64,000 bases of DNA from Desulfopila inferna (lineage in GTDB: Bacteria; Desulfobacterota; Desulfobulbia; Desulfobulbales; Desulfocapsaceae). The translations under genes and the position numbers were made by a program. This document shows positions 25,087 through 33,937 of this stretch, piece by piece. The stretch's first letter is position 1, and every line of letters starts with the position of its first letter. The stretch spans positions 186,001 through 250,000 of the forward strand of contig NZ_JAFFQE010000005.1 of the NCBI RefSeq assembly GCF_016919005.1, given 5' to 3'. The notes under the pieces were generated by a model. The model did no database searches, had not been told where the DNA came from, and worked only from the letters and a program-made list of their open reading frames with translations.

Positions 25087-27990
25087 CTAGAAAAATATTT
25101 CCACCTTACCTATGGCACTCAGCTTTTTCTGCAGAGCGCCTACATGGCCGAATATATTCTTTAATGCATTTTTTTCCATATAATTAAGTTCCTCAAGGAA
25201 AATATGGTTATCAGGTTCCAATCCTTGATCCAGTCTTTTCACCTGATGCATGAAGCGTATCTGCATTAAATAGTTGTAGCCCTCGGTGAGATCCTTATGC
25301 AGTTCTTTGCTGATAAAGCCCCGTAACCTGAGGCGGTCCAGACGCTGCAGGGTATTGGTCTCCTCCAGCCCAAAATTAATGGCATAAAGCCGCGCATACC
25401 CGACAATGAGAGCGATGACATGCTTTATATTGAAAGTATTGGCATGTTCTCCACCGGATTCAACAGAAATGTTGCCGAAAAAATCCAGCGGCAGCTTAAA
25501 GAGCAAGGCGTTCTGGGCGAGCTGATAAAAGAAGGCATCTCTGTTTTCCACCCGCCTGCCAATGTGTTCCCTCAGTTCCGTCACCAGCCTTTTTTCGCCG
25601 TACATACAACGAAAATCAAAAAAGATGCTGACTTCAAGCAAATCTTGAGGTTTGGCTTCGGTGATCCAGGTGCTGAAATATTCTTTCCAGATACTGAGCG
25701 GCCGACACCAGCGGGGATTCATAGCCATCACCTCTCCCTTGCATAAAACATATCCGGCCTGATCCAGCCATGCACAAATTTTTTCGCTCATCTTCAGAAA
25801 ATAGGAATTGACCTGTTCCTGCCGATCTTCTTCAACATCTTCATAGATCAGCGCATTATCCTGGTCGGTTGCCAGAGTCTGCTCCTCGCGCCCTTCGCTG
25901 CCCAGACAGATAAAGGCAAAACGTGCAGGCGGTTCTCCCATTTCCCTGATGGCGAACTCGATGAACTTCAGCAGAACTGCTTCCGATATCATACTGGTTA
26001 TCCGGGTTATATTCCGGGCGTGAGCTCCGCTGTCCACCAGTGACTTGATTATGCGGGGAAGCCGCACATGGCTGGCAACAATCCCGGAGGTATCGGTGGC
26101 ATCGTTGATTTCATTCACCAGAAATGCTGAAGAATAACGGTGTACGTTGAGCAGATCTTCGTTGGAGAGAACACTGACAATCTCTCCTGCTTCATCCTTG
26201 ACTACCAGATGTTTTACCCCTTTTTCCTCCATAAGCATAACCGCCTCAAAGATCAGGGCCGATCCTTCGATGAAAATAAGCGGGGTGCTCATTACTTCGA
26301 TAACCGGCGTAGCATAATCCATCATTTCCGCGACCACCTGCTCCCGCAGGGCCATGTCGGTGGCAATGCCGGCAACCTCACCAGCTGCGTTTTTTACCAG
26401 AATCGAGCTGCTCCGCCCTTCCTTCATGAGCTTTGCCGCCTGGTAGATCGGCAGAGATCCGTCACAGACAAGAAAATCTCCCCGCACATGCCTCACAGGC
26501 TGGTTCAAAAAGAGCAGGGAGGTCTGCAGTTCCACGATAAGCTTTTCCCGGTCCTCTTCTCGCCGTATCTCCTCACTGACGTCCTCCATAATACCATCGC
26601 AATAGAGGGCTTCTCCCAGGGCATTTTTGGTAAGTACCAGGGAGAGAGAGACACTTCTGATCACATCCTCATGCTGCAGTCGAATTATTCTGTTTTTCAA
26701 AAAACCTTCTTCAGCAACCAGATCATAGAGATTTGCGATATCGTGCCGGCCAAAGGTATCGCGAAGGCTTATATTGCTCGCACCTTCCTCAAGACCGGTC
26801 AATTCGTAGAAGGCGCGGTTGGCCTCCAGCAGCTTGAGCTGCCGGTTGGCTTCGGCTCTGAAAATCGGGATATTGAGCCTGGAGGTCAGCTGCCGGTACT
26901 TCTCCCGGCTTTCGTCCAGCTCTCTTTCCATCAGCTTGGTCGAGCTGTTGTCCTTGATACTGATGACGGCAGCCTCACGGCCATCCAGCGCGATTTTAGA
27001 GATGGACAGCTGCACCTCGATGGATTCACCTCCCGGTTTTAACAGGTTTGCGGTGTATCTCCCTTCCTCGATTCTGCCCCCGGCCGCAAAAAACGGTAGT
27101 CCGTTTTCCGTCCCGGAAAATATCTTTCCAACGGCAATGGCATCGAGCTCCTCCGCGGACAGCCCGGTTACACCCTGCGCCGGTTTATTGGAATATATGC
27201 ACCTGCCCTCAAAAAACATCAATAACGGATCCGTCGCCGTTTCCACCAGCCTCTTATACTTGAGCCTCGATTTTACCAGTTCCCGCTGGGCGTGGTTGCG
27301 CTGTTTTTCGGAAAGATAACTCTGCCTGCCCACATAGAAGAGAATGAGGGTCAACAGTGCTACCGCAGCCAGACTCATGCGTGAAAGGCGTCCGGAAATC
27401 TCGGCCGTCTTGTTCTCGACATCGTCCAGGAATACGCCGGTGCCTATCACCCAGTCCCAAGGGGCAAAGCGTTTGACAAAGGAGAGCTTGGGAACGACCA
27501 TCTCTTCGGCATACTTCCTGTTCCAGCTATAGTCGATAAAACCGCTGTTCTGCTGTTCGACGGTCCTTTTGATTTCCACAAACAGCTGTTTCCCCTGGGC
27601 GTCCCTGAAGCTGGTCAGATCCACCCCGACAAGCTCCTCGGAATAAGGATGCATCACCATTACCGGAACGCTGTTGGTAATCCAAAAATAATCCCTGTTG
27701 TCTTCGCCGTACCTCATGGTTTTTATAAGCGCCAGAGCTCGTTGCTGAGCCTCCATTCTGCTGAGTAGGCCCGCCTCTTCCTGCTGCCGGTAAAAATCGA
27801 GGACCCCCCAGGCACTCTTGGTCAACTCGAGAATCATCGCCTTCTTGCCGTCGACAAAGCTTTTTTCAAATGCGGGTATGATGACCAGATACAGCGCGGA
27901 GATGGTGAGAAGAAGCGCAATAAAGGTTGGCAGTACAATTGAAATAAAAAAACGTCCCCAGACATGAATAAATCTTTTCAACAGAACCAT
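25087..27990 (-). CDS. Membrane sensor: Cache, PAS, CBS pair and DUF294 nucleotidyltransferase
   Basis: 967 aa. A membrane segment (about 12-34), a periplasmic single-Cache-type domain (about 35-200, with GDNRDYFWITN-like and PWDWVIGTGVFLDDV segments) and a second membrane segment (about 205-225) are followed by two PAS domains (about 240-350 and 365-470), a pair of CBS domains (about 500-630) and a nucleotidyltransferase-like domain with CLGSEGREEQTLATDQDNALI near residue 700, then the DUF294 helical C-terminus. The GSEGR/DQDNA pattern resembles GlnD-type and putative CBS-linked nucleotidyltransferases. GGGGAG precedes the ATG. Likely a small-molecule sensor; the output is unknown. Confidence 0.85.
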   Translation of the reverse strand: MVLLKRFIHVWGRFFISIVLPTFIALLLTISALYLVIIPAFEKSFVDGKKAMILELTKSAWGVLDFYRQQEEAGLLSRMEAQQRALALIKTMRYGEDNRDYFWITNSVPVMVMHPYSEELVGVDLTSFRDAQGKQLFVEIKRTVEQQNSGFIDYSWNRKYAEEMVVPKLSFVKRFAPWDWVIGTGVFLDDVENKTAEISGRLSRMSLAAVALLTLILFYVGRQSYLSEKQRNHAQRELVKSRLKYKRLVETATDPLLMFFEGRCIYSNKPAQGVTGLSAEELDAIAVGKIFSGTENGLPFFAAGGRIEEGRYTANLLKPGGESIEVQLSISKIALDGREAAVISIKDNSSTKLMERELDESREKYRQLTSRLNIPIFRAEANRQLKLLEANRAFYELTGLEEGASNISLRDTFGRHDIANLYDLVAEEGFLKNRIIRLQHEDVIRSVSLSLVLTKNALGEALYCDGIMEDVSEEIRREEDREKLIVELQTSLLFLNQPVRHVRGDFLVCDGSLPIYQAAKLMKEGRSSSILVKNAAGEVAGIATDMALREQVVAEMMDYATPVIEVMSTPLIFIEGSALIFEAVMLMEEKGVKHLVVKDEAGEIVSVLSNEDLLNVHRYSSAFLVNEINDATDTSGIVASHVRLPRIIKSLVDSGAHARNITRITSMISEAVLLKFIEFAIREMGEPPARFAFICLGSEGREEQTLATDQDNALIYEDVEEDRQEQVNSYFLKMSEKICAWLDQAGYVLCKGEVMAMNPRWCRPLSIWKEYFSTWITEAKPQDLLEVSIFFDFRCMYGEKRLVTELREHIGRRVENRDAFFYQLAQNALLFKLPLDFFGNISVESGGEHANTFNIKHVIALIVGYARLYAINFGLEETNTLQRLDRLRLRGFISKELHKDLTEGYNYLMQIRFMHQVKRLDQGLEPDNHIFLEELNYMEKNALKNIFGHVGALQKKLSAIGKVEIFF

Positions 27991-28089
27991 CGGTCTCCCC
28001 TTATAACGGGATTATTCTGAACCTCATTGCCAGAACAGCATGCGAAGGAACTACAGTCAAAACTGCCGATAAAGGCATGAAAGTCAAAA

Positions 28090-29259
28090 TCAGATGAACA
28101 AAGAGGCCGTCTTTCTCTTCAGGCTGTTTTGCAATCTGCGCTTATGAATACCGATGCAGCCGCAGGAAGCTCGTGTAAACCCGGCCGACTCCGGTTGTAA
28201 ATCAAGTATATCGAAGAGAGTGAGAACAATTTCCGGATCGAACTGACTTCCCGCACCCAGCTGCAGGTTGACTATGGCATCTTCAAGCTTCATTTTTGCA
28301 AAATGCTTCCTGCCCGCCAGCATAGTCTCGAAGGCATCGCATACAGTCAGGATCCGGGCGCCCAGTGGAATGTCATTCCCCTTGAGGCCTTCCGGATAAC
28401 CGGAACCGTCATAACGTTCATGGTGATGCATGACAAGCGGTTCGACATCGCTTAAAAATACCAGCGGCTGCAATATCCGGGCTCCTATGACGGGGTGCTG
28501 CTTGACAATATCCATCTCTTTGCGGTTAAGGATGCCGAGACGCTCGAGAATATGGTCATTCATGCCGATCTTTCCGATATCATGGAGCAATCCGCCATGA
28601 TACATCGTCTCTGTTTGAGCCGCCGTCAGCTTCATTGCCTGTGCGATGCACTTGGCATATTGTGCTACCCTGATAGAATGTCCATGAGTCTGCTCATCCT
28701 TTGCTTCCAGGGCCAGGGTGAATCCCTCCACCATCTGTTTCAGGGTGTCGAGCATCTTATCGTCATAACTTAGACTTTTCTGCAAAGCGATGGAACCCTG
28801 TTCTCCCAGGGCCTGCAAAATATCGTGCTCCCCTTTCGTCAGCTTTCGCGTTTTCGAAAAATAAACGGCCAGTATGCCACGGTAGTCCCTGACGATATCA
28901 AAGAAAACCGCCTGAATGGAGCCAACCTTCTTTTTACCGATCTTATCAAGATTGGGGATGCGACTGTCGTACATGGCGTCTTCAATAAAGACGGATTCCT
29001 CCCCCCGATCATCGAAGATCGCCATCAGGGTTGCATAGTCAATCTCAGCCAGACTGCGATAGGAGAAGCCATGTGATATCATGTTCTTGATGCTTTTCTG
29101 TCCCTGATCGACAATCCAGAAAATGCATCCCTTGGCCTCAAGAATCTCTGAAATGTTTTCAACAATCCTCTCTAGGATTTCATGGGTATTCTCCCCGGTG
29201 TGAATGGCCTTGCTAACCCGTCGAAATACCTTGAAAAACTGGGAATAATCCTGATCCAT
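28090..29259 (-). CDS. GAF and HD-GYP domain protein (cyclic di-GMP phosphodiesterase family)
   Basis: 389 aa from the ATG at 29259, chosen because longer frames run into the next gene. An N-terminal GAF domain (about 15-160) is followed by an HD-GYP domain: HGHSIRVAQYA, GGLLHDIGKIGMNDHIL, HPVIGARIL, HHERYDGSGYPEGLKGNDIPLGARIL and CDAFETML. HD and GYP residues are all present, so hydrolysis of c-di-GMP is expected. The GAF domain would sense a small ligand. The gene lies between a sensor and a CoA transferase gene, reading the same way. Confidence 0.9.
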   Translation of the reverse strand: MDQDYSQFFKVFRRVSKAIHTGENTHEILERIVENISEILEAKGCIFWIVDQGQKSIKNMISHGFSYRSLAEIDYATLMAIFDDRGEESVFIEDAMYDSRIPNLDKIGKKKVGSIQAVFFDIVRDYRGILAVYFSKTRKLTKGEHDILQALGEQGSIALQKSLSYDDKMLDTLKQMVEGFTLALEAKDEQTHGHSIRVAQYAKCIAQAMKLTAAQTETMYHGGLLHDIGKIGMNDHILERLGILNRKEMDIVKQHPVIGARILQPLVFLSDVEPLVMHHHERYDGSGYPEGLKGNDIPLGARILTVCDAFETMLAGRKHFAKMKLEDAIVNLQLGAGSQFDPEIVLTLFDILDLQPESAGFTRASCGCIGIHKRRLQNSLKRKTASLFI

Positions 29260-29287
29260 ATGTTCTCGTTTTTGCTGACAAAGGAGG

Positions 29288-30424
29288 TTAAACCACACCT
29301 GTATCAAAGTATGATTGAATGGTTTTCTCGGTATAGCCGAGTTCGGCGAGCACTTTCCGTGTGGATCCGCCAAATGGCTGCGGAGCACTGCGGACAGAAC
29401 CCGGTGTCCTGCTGAGTTTAACCGGCACGCCGAAGGATTTCCCTACCCCCTCCGGGCCTTCCATTTCTATGATCATGTCCCGGTTCCTGAAAAGCCGGTC
29501 CTCAAGTACTTCATCGAGGCTCTGTATTTTGGAAAAGCATACGTCTGCCCCGGACAGAACCTCCTCCCAGTGCGACAGTGGCTTGTTCTGAAAGAGTTCA
29601 CACAGTCTGGCGATAATCTCTTCTCTTCTCTCCTCATCATACTGCAGTGCGCTATATTCCTCGAGCTCCAATATGCTGCAGAGATTTTGCCAGAACCTGT
29701 TCTCCACAGCCCCAAGGGCAAGATACCTGCCGTCGGCGGTGGCATAGGTATTATAGCAGGCGTAGCGATGGGAAAGCATGGATTGCGAACGCTCCTGCTT
29801 CATTCCCGTCTTCTTCTGCAGAACAGCAGGAAGAGTGAGCAGCCCGAGGATGCCGTCGGTCATTGATATATCGATATATTGTCCTTTGCCGCTTTCATGC
29901 CTCTCCTGCAGCGCCAGGAGTATACCGATAACCGCATTCATCCCACCTCCGGCGATGTCGGCAATCTGAACGGCTGGGATAACCGGCGGTCTCTGCTTTT
30001 CTCCGATGCAGTCCAGTACTCCGGAACGGCTCAGGTAGTTGACATCATGCCCTACCACCTGGCTTGCGCCTCCATCCTGCCCGTATCCGCTGATGGAACA
30101 ATAAATGAGAGCCGGATTGACTTTGCATGCTTCCGCATAGCCAACCCCTAATCTGTCGACTACCCCCGGGCGGAAACCTTCAATGACGATATCCGCCTTC
30201 TCAACCAGCTGAAAGAAGATCTTCTTCCCTTCCTCTTTTTTGAGATTCAGGGTCATGTGCCGTTTATTCCGGTAGACATCCGCGAAATAGAGATCATCGG
30301 CCAGGAAACGCCGGTCTTCTATGGCCAGGACTTCCGCGCCATGATCAGCAAGTATCATCGAACAGAACGGCCCCGGCAAAAGTCTGGATAAATCCAGAAC
30401 TGTAATACCATCAAGTGCTCCCAT
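29288..30424 (-). CDS. CaiB/BaiF-family protein, alpha-methylacyl-CoA racemase-like
   Basis: 378 aa. Family III CoA-transferase fold, starting with ITVLDLSRLLPGPFCSMILADHGAEV. The AMACR-type catalytic His is in VVGHDVNYLSRSG and the Asp in QIADIAGGGMNA; EGFRPGVVDRLG is the CoA region. Start placed at 30424, six bases after GGAG; the ATG at 30430 touches that site. Racemases of this group invert 2-methylacyl-CoA, useful for branched acids such as 2-methylbutyrate; CoA transfer is the alternative. Confidence 0.85.
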   Translation of the reverse strand: MGALDGITVLDLSRLLPGPFCSMILADHGAEVLAIEDRRFLADDLYFADVYRNKRHMTLNLKKEEGKKIFFQLVEKADIVIEGFRPGVVDRLGVGYAEACKVNPALIYCSISGYGQDGGASQVVGHDVNYLSRSGVLDCIGEKQRPPVIPAVQIADIAGGGMNAVIGILLALQERHESGKGQYIDISMTDGILGLLTLPAVLQKKTGMKQERSQSMLSHRYACYNTYATADGRYLALGAVENRFWQNLCSILELEEYSALQYDEERREEIIARLCELFQNKPLSHWEEVLSGADVCFSKIQSLDEVLEDRLFRNRDMIIEMEGPEGVGKSFGVPVKLSRTPGSVRSAPQPFGGSTRKVLAELGYTEKTIQSYFDTGVV

Positions 30425-30527
30425 CTTCATCTCCTTCGATTGGGTACAGGTTATGATTATCAGCCAAACTCAGACAAGGGTATTATTTCCATTGTGGCCA
30501 TGTGGACTTAGCGTTAGCGGTCACCTA

Positions 30528-31049
30528 TCAATATTCAATACCCTTTTGTGCCTTGATGCCCTGGGTGAAAGCGTGCTTGACTACGTCCATACTGGTGACT
30601 GTATCGGCAATTTCGATGAGTGCTTCATCCGCGCTCCTACCAGTCAGAACAACACTCAGCCGTTCCGGTTTTTTTTTCAGCACTTCAACGATCGCTTCTA
30701 CCTCCAGAAATTGATAAAGCGTCAGATAAGTTATCTCATCAAGGATGACCAGGTCAAAATGATTGCTTTCGATTTTCTCTTTGGCCAGTTGAAATCCCTG
30801 CCCTGCAATCTCTCTGTCCGCGGTGATATCCTGTTTTTTAAAGACAAACCCTTTACCGCAGATATGCCATTCAAGATTTTCCAGGGTATTGCCGAAAAGC
30901 CGCTCCCCATAATCTCCCTTACCTTTGAGGAATTGAATCACGCAGACCCGATGGCCATGTCCCAATGCACGGAATGCAAGACCAAGAGCTGCGGTTGTTT
31001 TACCCTTGCCGTCACCGGTATTGATTATAATTCTTCCTTTTGAACTCAC
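30528..31049 (-). CDS. cobO: Cob(I)alamin adenosyltransferase (CobO/BtuR type)
   Basis: Makes adenosylcobalamin, the cofactor of the IcmF mutase. The P-loop INTGDGKGKTTAALG lies close to the start and the later motifs VILDEITYLTLYQFLEVEA, VVLTGR and SADEALIEIAD-TVTSM match CobO. I place the start at GTG 31049, eight bases after GGAGG (31057-31062 on the reverse strand), giving 173 aa, the normal CobO length; an upstream in-frame ATG at 31184 would add 45 residues unlike the family. Placement near the symporter ties B12 supply to the acid-degradation genes. Confidence 0.92.
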   Translation of the reverse strand: MSSKGRIIINTGDGKGKTTAALGLAFRALGHGHRVCVIQFLKGKGDYGERLFGNTLENLEWHICGKGFVFKKQDITADREIAGQGFQLAKEKIESNHFDLVILDEITYLTLYQFLEVEAIVEVLKKKPERLSVVLTGRSADEALIEIADTVTSMDVVKHAFTQGIKAQKGIEY

Positions 31050-31321
31050 TCGGTTTTCCTCCAATGCTCGGCTATTGCAAATTAATATTGGTTTTGAGGA
31101 GATAATTGAACCACTATACCTAAAATAGCCGGTAAGCTGCCGTTCCACCATATTTTCTTTGAAGGACTCTAAAAAGCCCAGCACTCCGCGTTGCAGTACT
31201 TCGAACCTTATCCATTCATCTGAAAGTTTGGTGGAAATTTTATTTCAAACTTATCCTATGGCATTCCTTTATCTTTAGAAATCATTCAGCAAATATCATC
31301 AAACATACTGATACAAAACAG

Positions 31322-31350
31322 TTGACAAATTAATAATAATGGATTTAAAC
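31322..31350 (+). promoter_or_regulatory. Sigma-70-type promoter upstream of the symporter genes
   Basis: TTGACA at 31322-31327 and TTTAAA/TTAAAC around 31344-31350 (16-17 bp spacing). It is followed by a GAGCGCTC palindrome, the same arrangement as at 11976-12031. The gap to the first gene (31913) is long, over 550 nt. Confidence 0.55.
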
Positions 31351-31360
31351 TACCACAGAC

Positions 31361-31374
31361 TGAGCGCTCGTTCA
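31361..31374. promoter_or_regulatory. Likely TetR-family operator, symporter promoter
   Basis: TGAGCGCTCGTTCA; its GAGCGCTC core and position just after a -10 element match the synthetase operator at 12016. Confidence 0.55.
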
Positions 31375-31524
31375 ACATATCTATCCAGACGTGAAGAAAT
31401 TGACGGGCCCGGTTATTGAATGTTGCTTTTACAGAGCATCTAATGTCGAGCAGCAAAGTCTCCTCCGACTGCTCTAACCAGATATTGTGTCTCTTCCATC
31501 AGGTTAGAGATCCGATCGCTTCTT

Positions 31525-31540
31525 GATCGAGCGCTCGATC
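31525..31540. promoter_or_regulatory. Second GAGCGCTC palindrome in the symporter leader
   Basis: Perfect 16-bp palindrome GATCGAGCGCTCGATC, 163 bp after the first site. Two sites could bind two dimers or serve two promoters. Confidence 0.6.
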
Positions 31541-31569
31541 TACAAATGCTTTTTTATACCTTAGCGATC

Positions 31570-31593
31570 TTTTCCTGCGCCTTTGCAGGAAAA
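31570..31593. other. Leader hairpin
   Basis: Perfect 9-bp stem TTTTCCTGC / GCAGGAAAA with a six-base loop. Read on the plus strand the T-run precedes the stem and an A-run follows; it is a structural element of unknown role between the operators and the symporter genes. Confidence 0.4.
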
Positions 31594-31613
31594 CACTTCA
31601 AAAAGGCGCTGTT

Positions 31614-31640
31614 AAGAGTCCAGCTCTGCTGGGTTAGCTG
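31614..31640 (+). promoter_or_regulatory. Leader hairpin motif, copy 2 (upstream of the symporter)
   Basis: AAGAGTCCAGCTC then TGCTGGGTTAGCTG, with the hairpin CCAGC-TCT-GCTGG. It matches 17276-17303 in the tetR leader except for one substitution and one missing A. Conservation between two leaders 14 kb apart suggests a shared regulatory RNA or protein site. The rest of the 31050-31912 gap holds no convincing gene. Confidence 0.5.
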
Positions 31641-31912
31641 ATTTCCCCTCATCTCAAGAGCCTCTAGACTCTTGGTCTGCGGGATATATATAAACCACGG
31701 AATAGGCCAAATATTTTGTGGTTTTGCAGCATCGGCTTCTTAGAGACATCTTCAACAAACTTCTGAGGAGCACATACAGGTTCGTCATCTTTTTATTATG
31801 GATCTCACCGGCGCAGTGCCGGATCTTTTCTGCCCGAAACAAAATTGCGGCGATGAGATCGGGGGTCAAGAGGACGGCGGAGCAGCAGCATCATCATAAA
31901 AAGGAGGAGAAA

Positions 31913-32176
31913 ATGAACAGCGCGTATAAAAAGGAAATTAGGTACACTATGATTTTCAGTGTGCTCCTACTACTCTGCGGCCATTGCGGATTGTTTTTCG
32001 TGGCCATTCCCGCCCTGCGGGGCCACATGATTTTCGGCTTCCCTTCTCAATACATTATCCCGGTGCTCATGGGATGGTTGGGTCTGATGGCAGTTACTGC
32101 CATCCAGGCAAAACTGACCAATAATCTGGACGATGAAATTGAAGCGATGCAGGATGTCGTTGAAGAATCAATCTAA
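31913..32176 (+). CDS. Small membrane partner of the sodium:solute symporter
   Basis: 87 aa with two hydrophobic segments (about 12-32 and 47-66) and an acidic tail. The motif IFGFPSQY between them resembles small proteins (DUF485 YjcH and DUF4212 types) encoded before acetate-like symporters. Start at 31913 because AGGAGGAGA stands just upstream; longer frames lack this. It ends 12 bp before the symporter gene, which supports a shared complex or a role in its assembly. Confidence 0.8.
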   Translation: MNSAYKKEIRYTMIFSVLLLLCGHCGLFFVAIPALRGHMIFGFPSQYIIPVLMGWLGLMAVTAIQAKLTNNLDDEIEAMQDVVEESI

Positions 32177-32188
32177 AGGGGCAAGATC

Positions 32189-33841
32189 ATGGAACAACAG
32201 AATTGGGCACTTGAAGATCCTACCATTGGGATCATATTTGTAGCAGCTTCATTCATCATATTCTATTTCGTCGGCTGGTATTCAGCGCGTGCCGCCAAAT
32301 CATCAACTGACTACTGGACCGCCGGACGTTCAATTGGATCTCTAGCCAATGGCCTCGGCATGGCTTCGAGCTATATGAGTCTGGCAACTTTTCTGGGAGT
32401 GACCGCCCTGATCCTCAACCTCAAGGTTCCCTTTGTTTACATGTGGATCCAGTTCGGTCTCTCAATCCCTCTCATAACATTGTGGTACGGTACTCCCCTG
32501 CGCAGAATGGGGGCTTTCACTCCGGCGCATTTTGTCCGTGAACGATACGGCCTGAAAACCTCCTGGGTGGTGGCGGGCTTTATGGTACTTATTATGGTCA
32601 TGTATGCTATCGGCCAGATGATAGGAGTCGCCAAGGTTTTCCAGATGCTCTTCGGCATTAACTATACCCTCGCCCTGATTGGCGGCGGTGCCCTTATTGT
32701 CGGCTATGTCGCCATCGGCGGAATGTACGGAACCTCCTACAACGCAGCCTTCCAGATGGTGCTGATGGGAATCGCTTTTATCGTGCCGCTTGGTGCGATC
32801 ATGAAGGCCATGGGCGGTACCGGCTGGTACTTCCCCCCGCTGCTCTACAGCGACATGGTCCCGGCAATGCTCGCCGCGGTACCTGACTTCTTCGACATGA
32901 AGTATGGTTTTAAATGGTACTTTGCCCTTATTCCCACTCTGACCATCGGCGCCATGGGACTGCCCCATCTCGGTATGAGGATTTACACGTCTTCTTCCTT
33001 GAAGAGCGCCAGAGGTGCAATGGTCTGGTTTACCTTCTTCTGTGGCATCACCTTCAGCGCCACCTACACCATGGGTTTTTCCGGGGTCTTTTTTCAGGCA
33101 ACATCGGGATCGGCCATAGCCCCTACAGACTTCGACAAGATTACCCTTATTCTCAACAGTGTCTATAACGCGCCATGGGTTCTCGCCTTCGTTATCGCCG
33201 GTGCCATAGCCGCGGGTCTCTCAACCATCAGCGCCAATCTTATGGCAATCGGGGCTTTGATCGCCCAGGATATTATCGCTACGCTCAAGCCTGATCTTCC
33301 CGAAGATAAAACCAAGATACTTAACTATAGCGCGATTGCCGGTGGCGGCCTGGTTGCCATTCTCATCGCCCTAAATCCGCCGACCTTTCTGGTCGTCTCC
33401 GTACTCTGGGCATTCGGTATGGCTGGTGTAACCTGTGCACCGCTGGTGATTCTCGGCGTCTGGTGGAAGCAGGCTAACCGTTTCGGTGCAACAATAGGAT
33501 CCTTGGTTTCCGGACTCACCTATGTTATCGTATCTCCATACGTCTTTCCCAATATCACCCTGGCCAGCGGGATTCAGGCAAAGCTGGGAATGTCCGGTGC
33601 ACTTCTCTGTGTACCTCTCTGCTTTTTTCTGGTAACTACTATTTCCATGATTACCAACAGAATCCCGGCGATGCTGGTGCATATTCCGCTTGAGGAAAAC
33701 AAACGGCTGGTCGATTCCATCCACGGCTGGACCGTCTACAGTGAGGAACGTTACAACAGCACCATGGCCGGCGTTATTGTTGCCGGCATCAGTGCTCTCA
33801 TCATGATCTGGTCATTATTACCAGGCGGCTGGGTTGCCTAA
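32189..33841 (+). CDS. Sodium:solute symporter, acetate/short-chain monocarboxylate type
   Basis: Solute:sodium symporter of the inner membrane, 550 aa with about 13 hydrophobic segments. The SSF start DYWTAGRSIGSLANGLGMASSYMSLATFLG and the central GAIAAGLSTISANLMAIGALIAQD (sodium-site region) are typical of ActP-like carriers. Its leader shares a promoter layout, a palindromic operator and a hairpin motif with the acyl-CoA synthetase and tetR leaders, so it probably imports the acid that the synthetase activates. A strong terminator follows. Confidence 0.9.
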   Translation: MEQQNWALEDPTIGIIFVAASFIIFYFVGWYSARAAKSSTDYWTAGRSIGSLANGLGMASSYMSLATFLGVTALILNLKVPFVYMWIQFGLSIPLITLWYGTPLRRMGAFTPAHFVRERYGLKTSWVVAGFMVLIMVMYAIGQMIGVAKVFQMLFGINYTLALIGGGALIVGYVAIGGMYGTSYNAAFQMVLMGIAFIVPLGAIMKAMGGTGWYFPPLLYSDMVPAMLAAVPDFFDMKYGFKWYFALIPTLTIGAMGLPHLGMRIYTSSSLKSARGAMVWFTFFCGITFSATYTMGFSGVFFQATSGSAIAPTDFDKITLILNSVYNAPWVLAFVIAGAIAAGLSTISANLMAIGALIAQDIIATLKPDLPEDKTKILNYSAIAGGGLVAILIALNPPTFLVVSVLWAFGMAGVTCAPLVILGVWWKQANRFGATIGSLVSGLTYVIVSPYVFPNITLASGIQAKLGMSGALLCVPLCFFLVTTISMITNRIPAMLVHIPLEENKRLVDSIHGWTVYSEERYNSTMAGVIVAGISALIMIWSLLPGGWVA

Positions 33842-33855
33842 TCCACCGTCACTCA

Positions 33856-33909
33856 GGCTGTTCTGCAATCTCAAATGATTGCAGAACAGCCGTTTATTTT
33901 TATTTTTTT
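33856..33909 (+). terminator. Rho-independent terminator after the symporter
   Basis: Perfect 15-bp stem (33856-33870 with 33877-33891, loop TCAAAT) followed by GTTTATTTTTATTTTTTT. One of the clearest terminators in the window. Confidence 0.93.
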
Positions 33910-33937
33910 AAGAAAAGAGATTGAAGGGCAGATGAAA

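Noticed and set aside
26140-27042. 300-codon open frame on the plus strand
   Set aside because: Antisense to the PAS and CBS part of the sensor gene.
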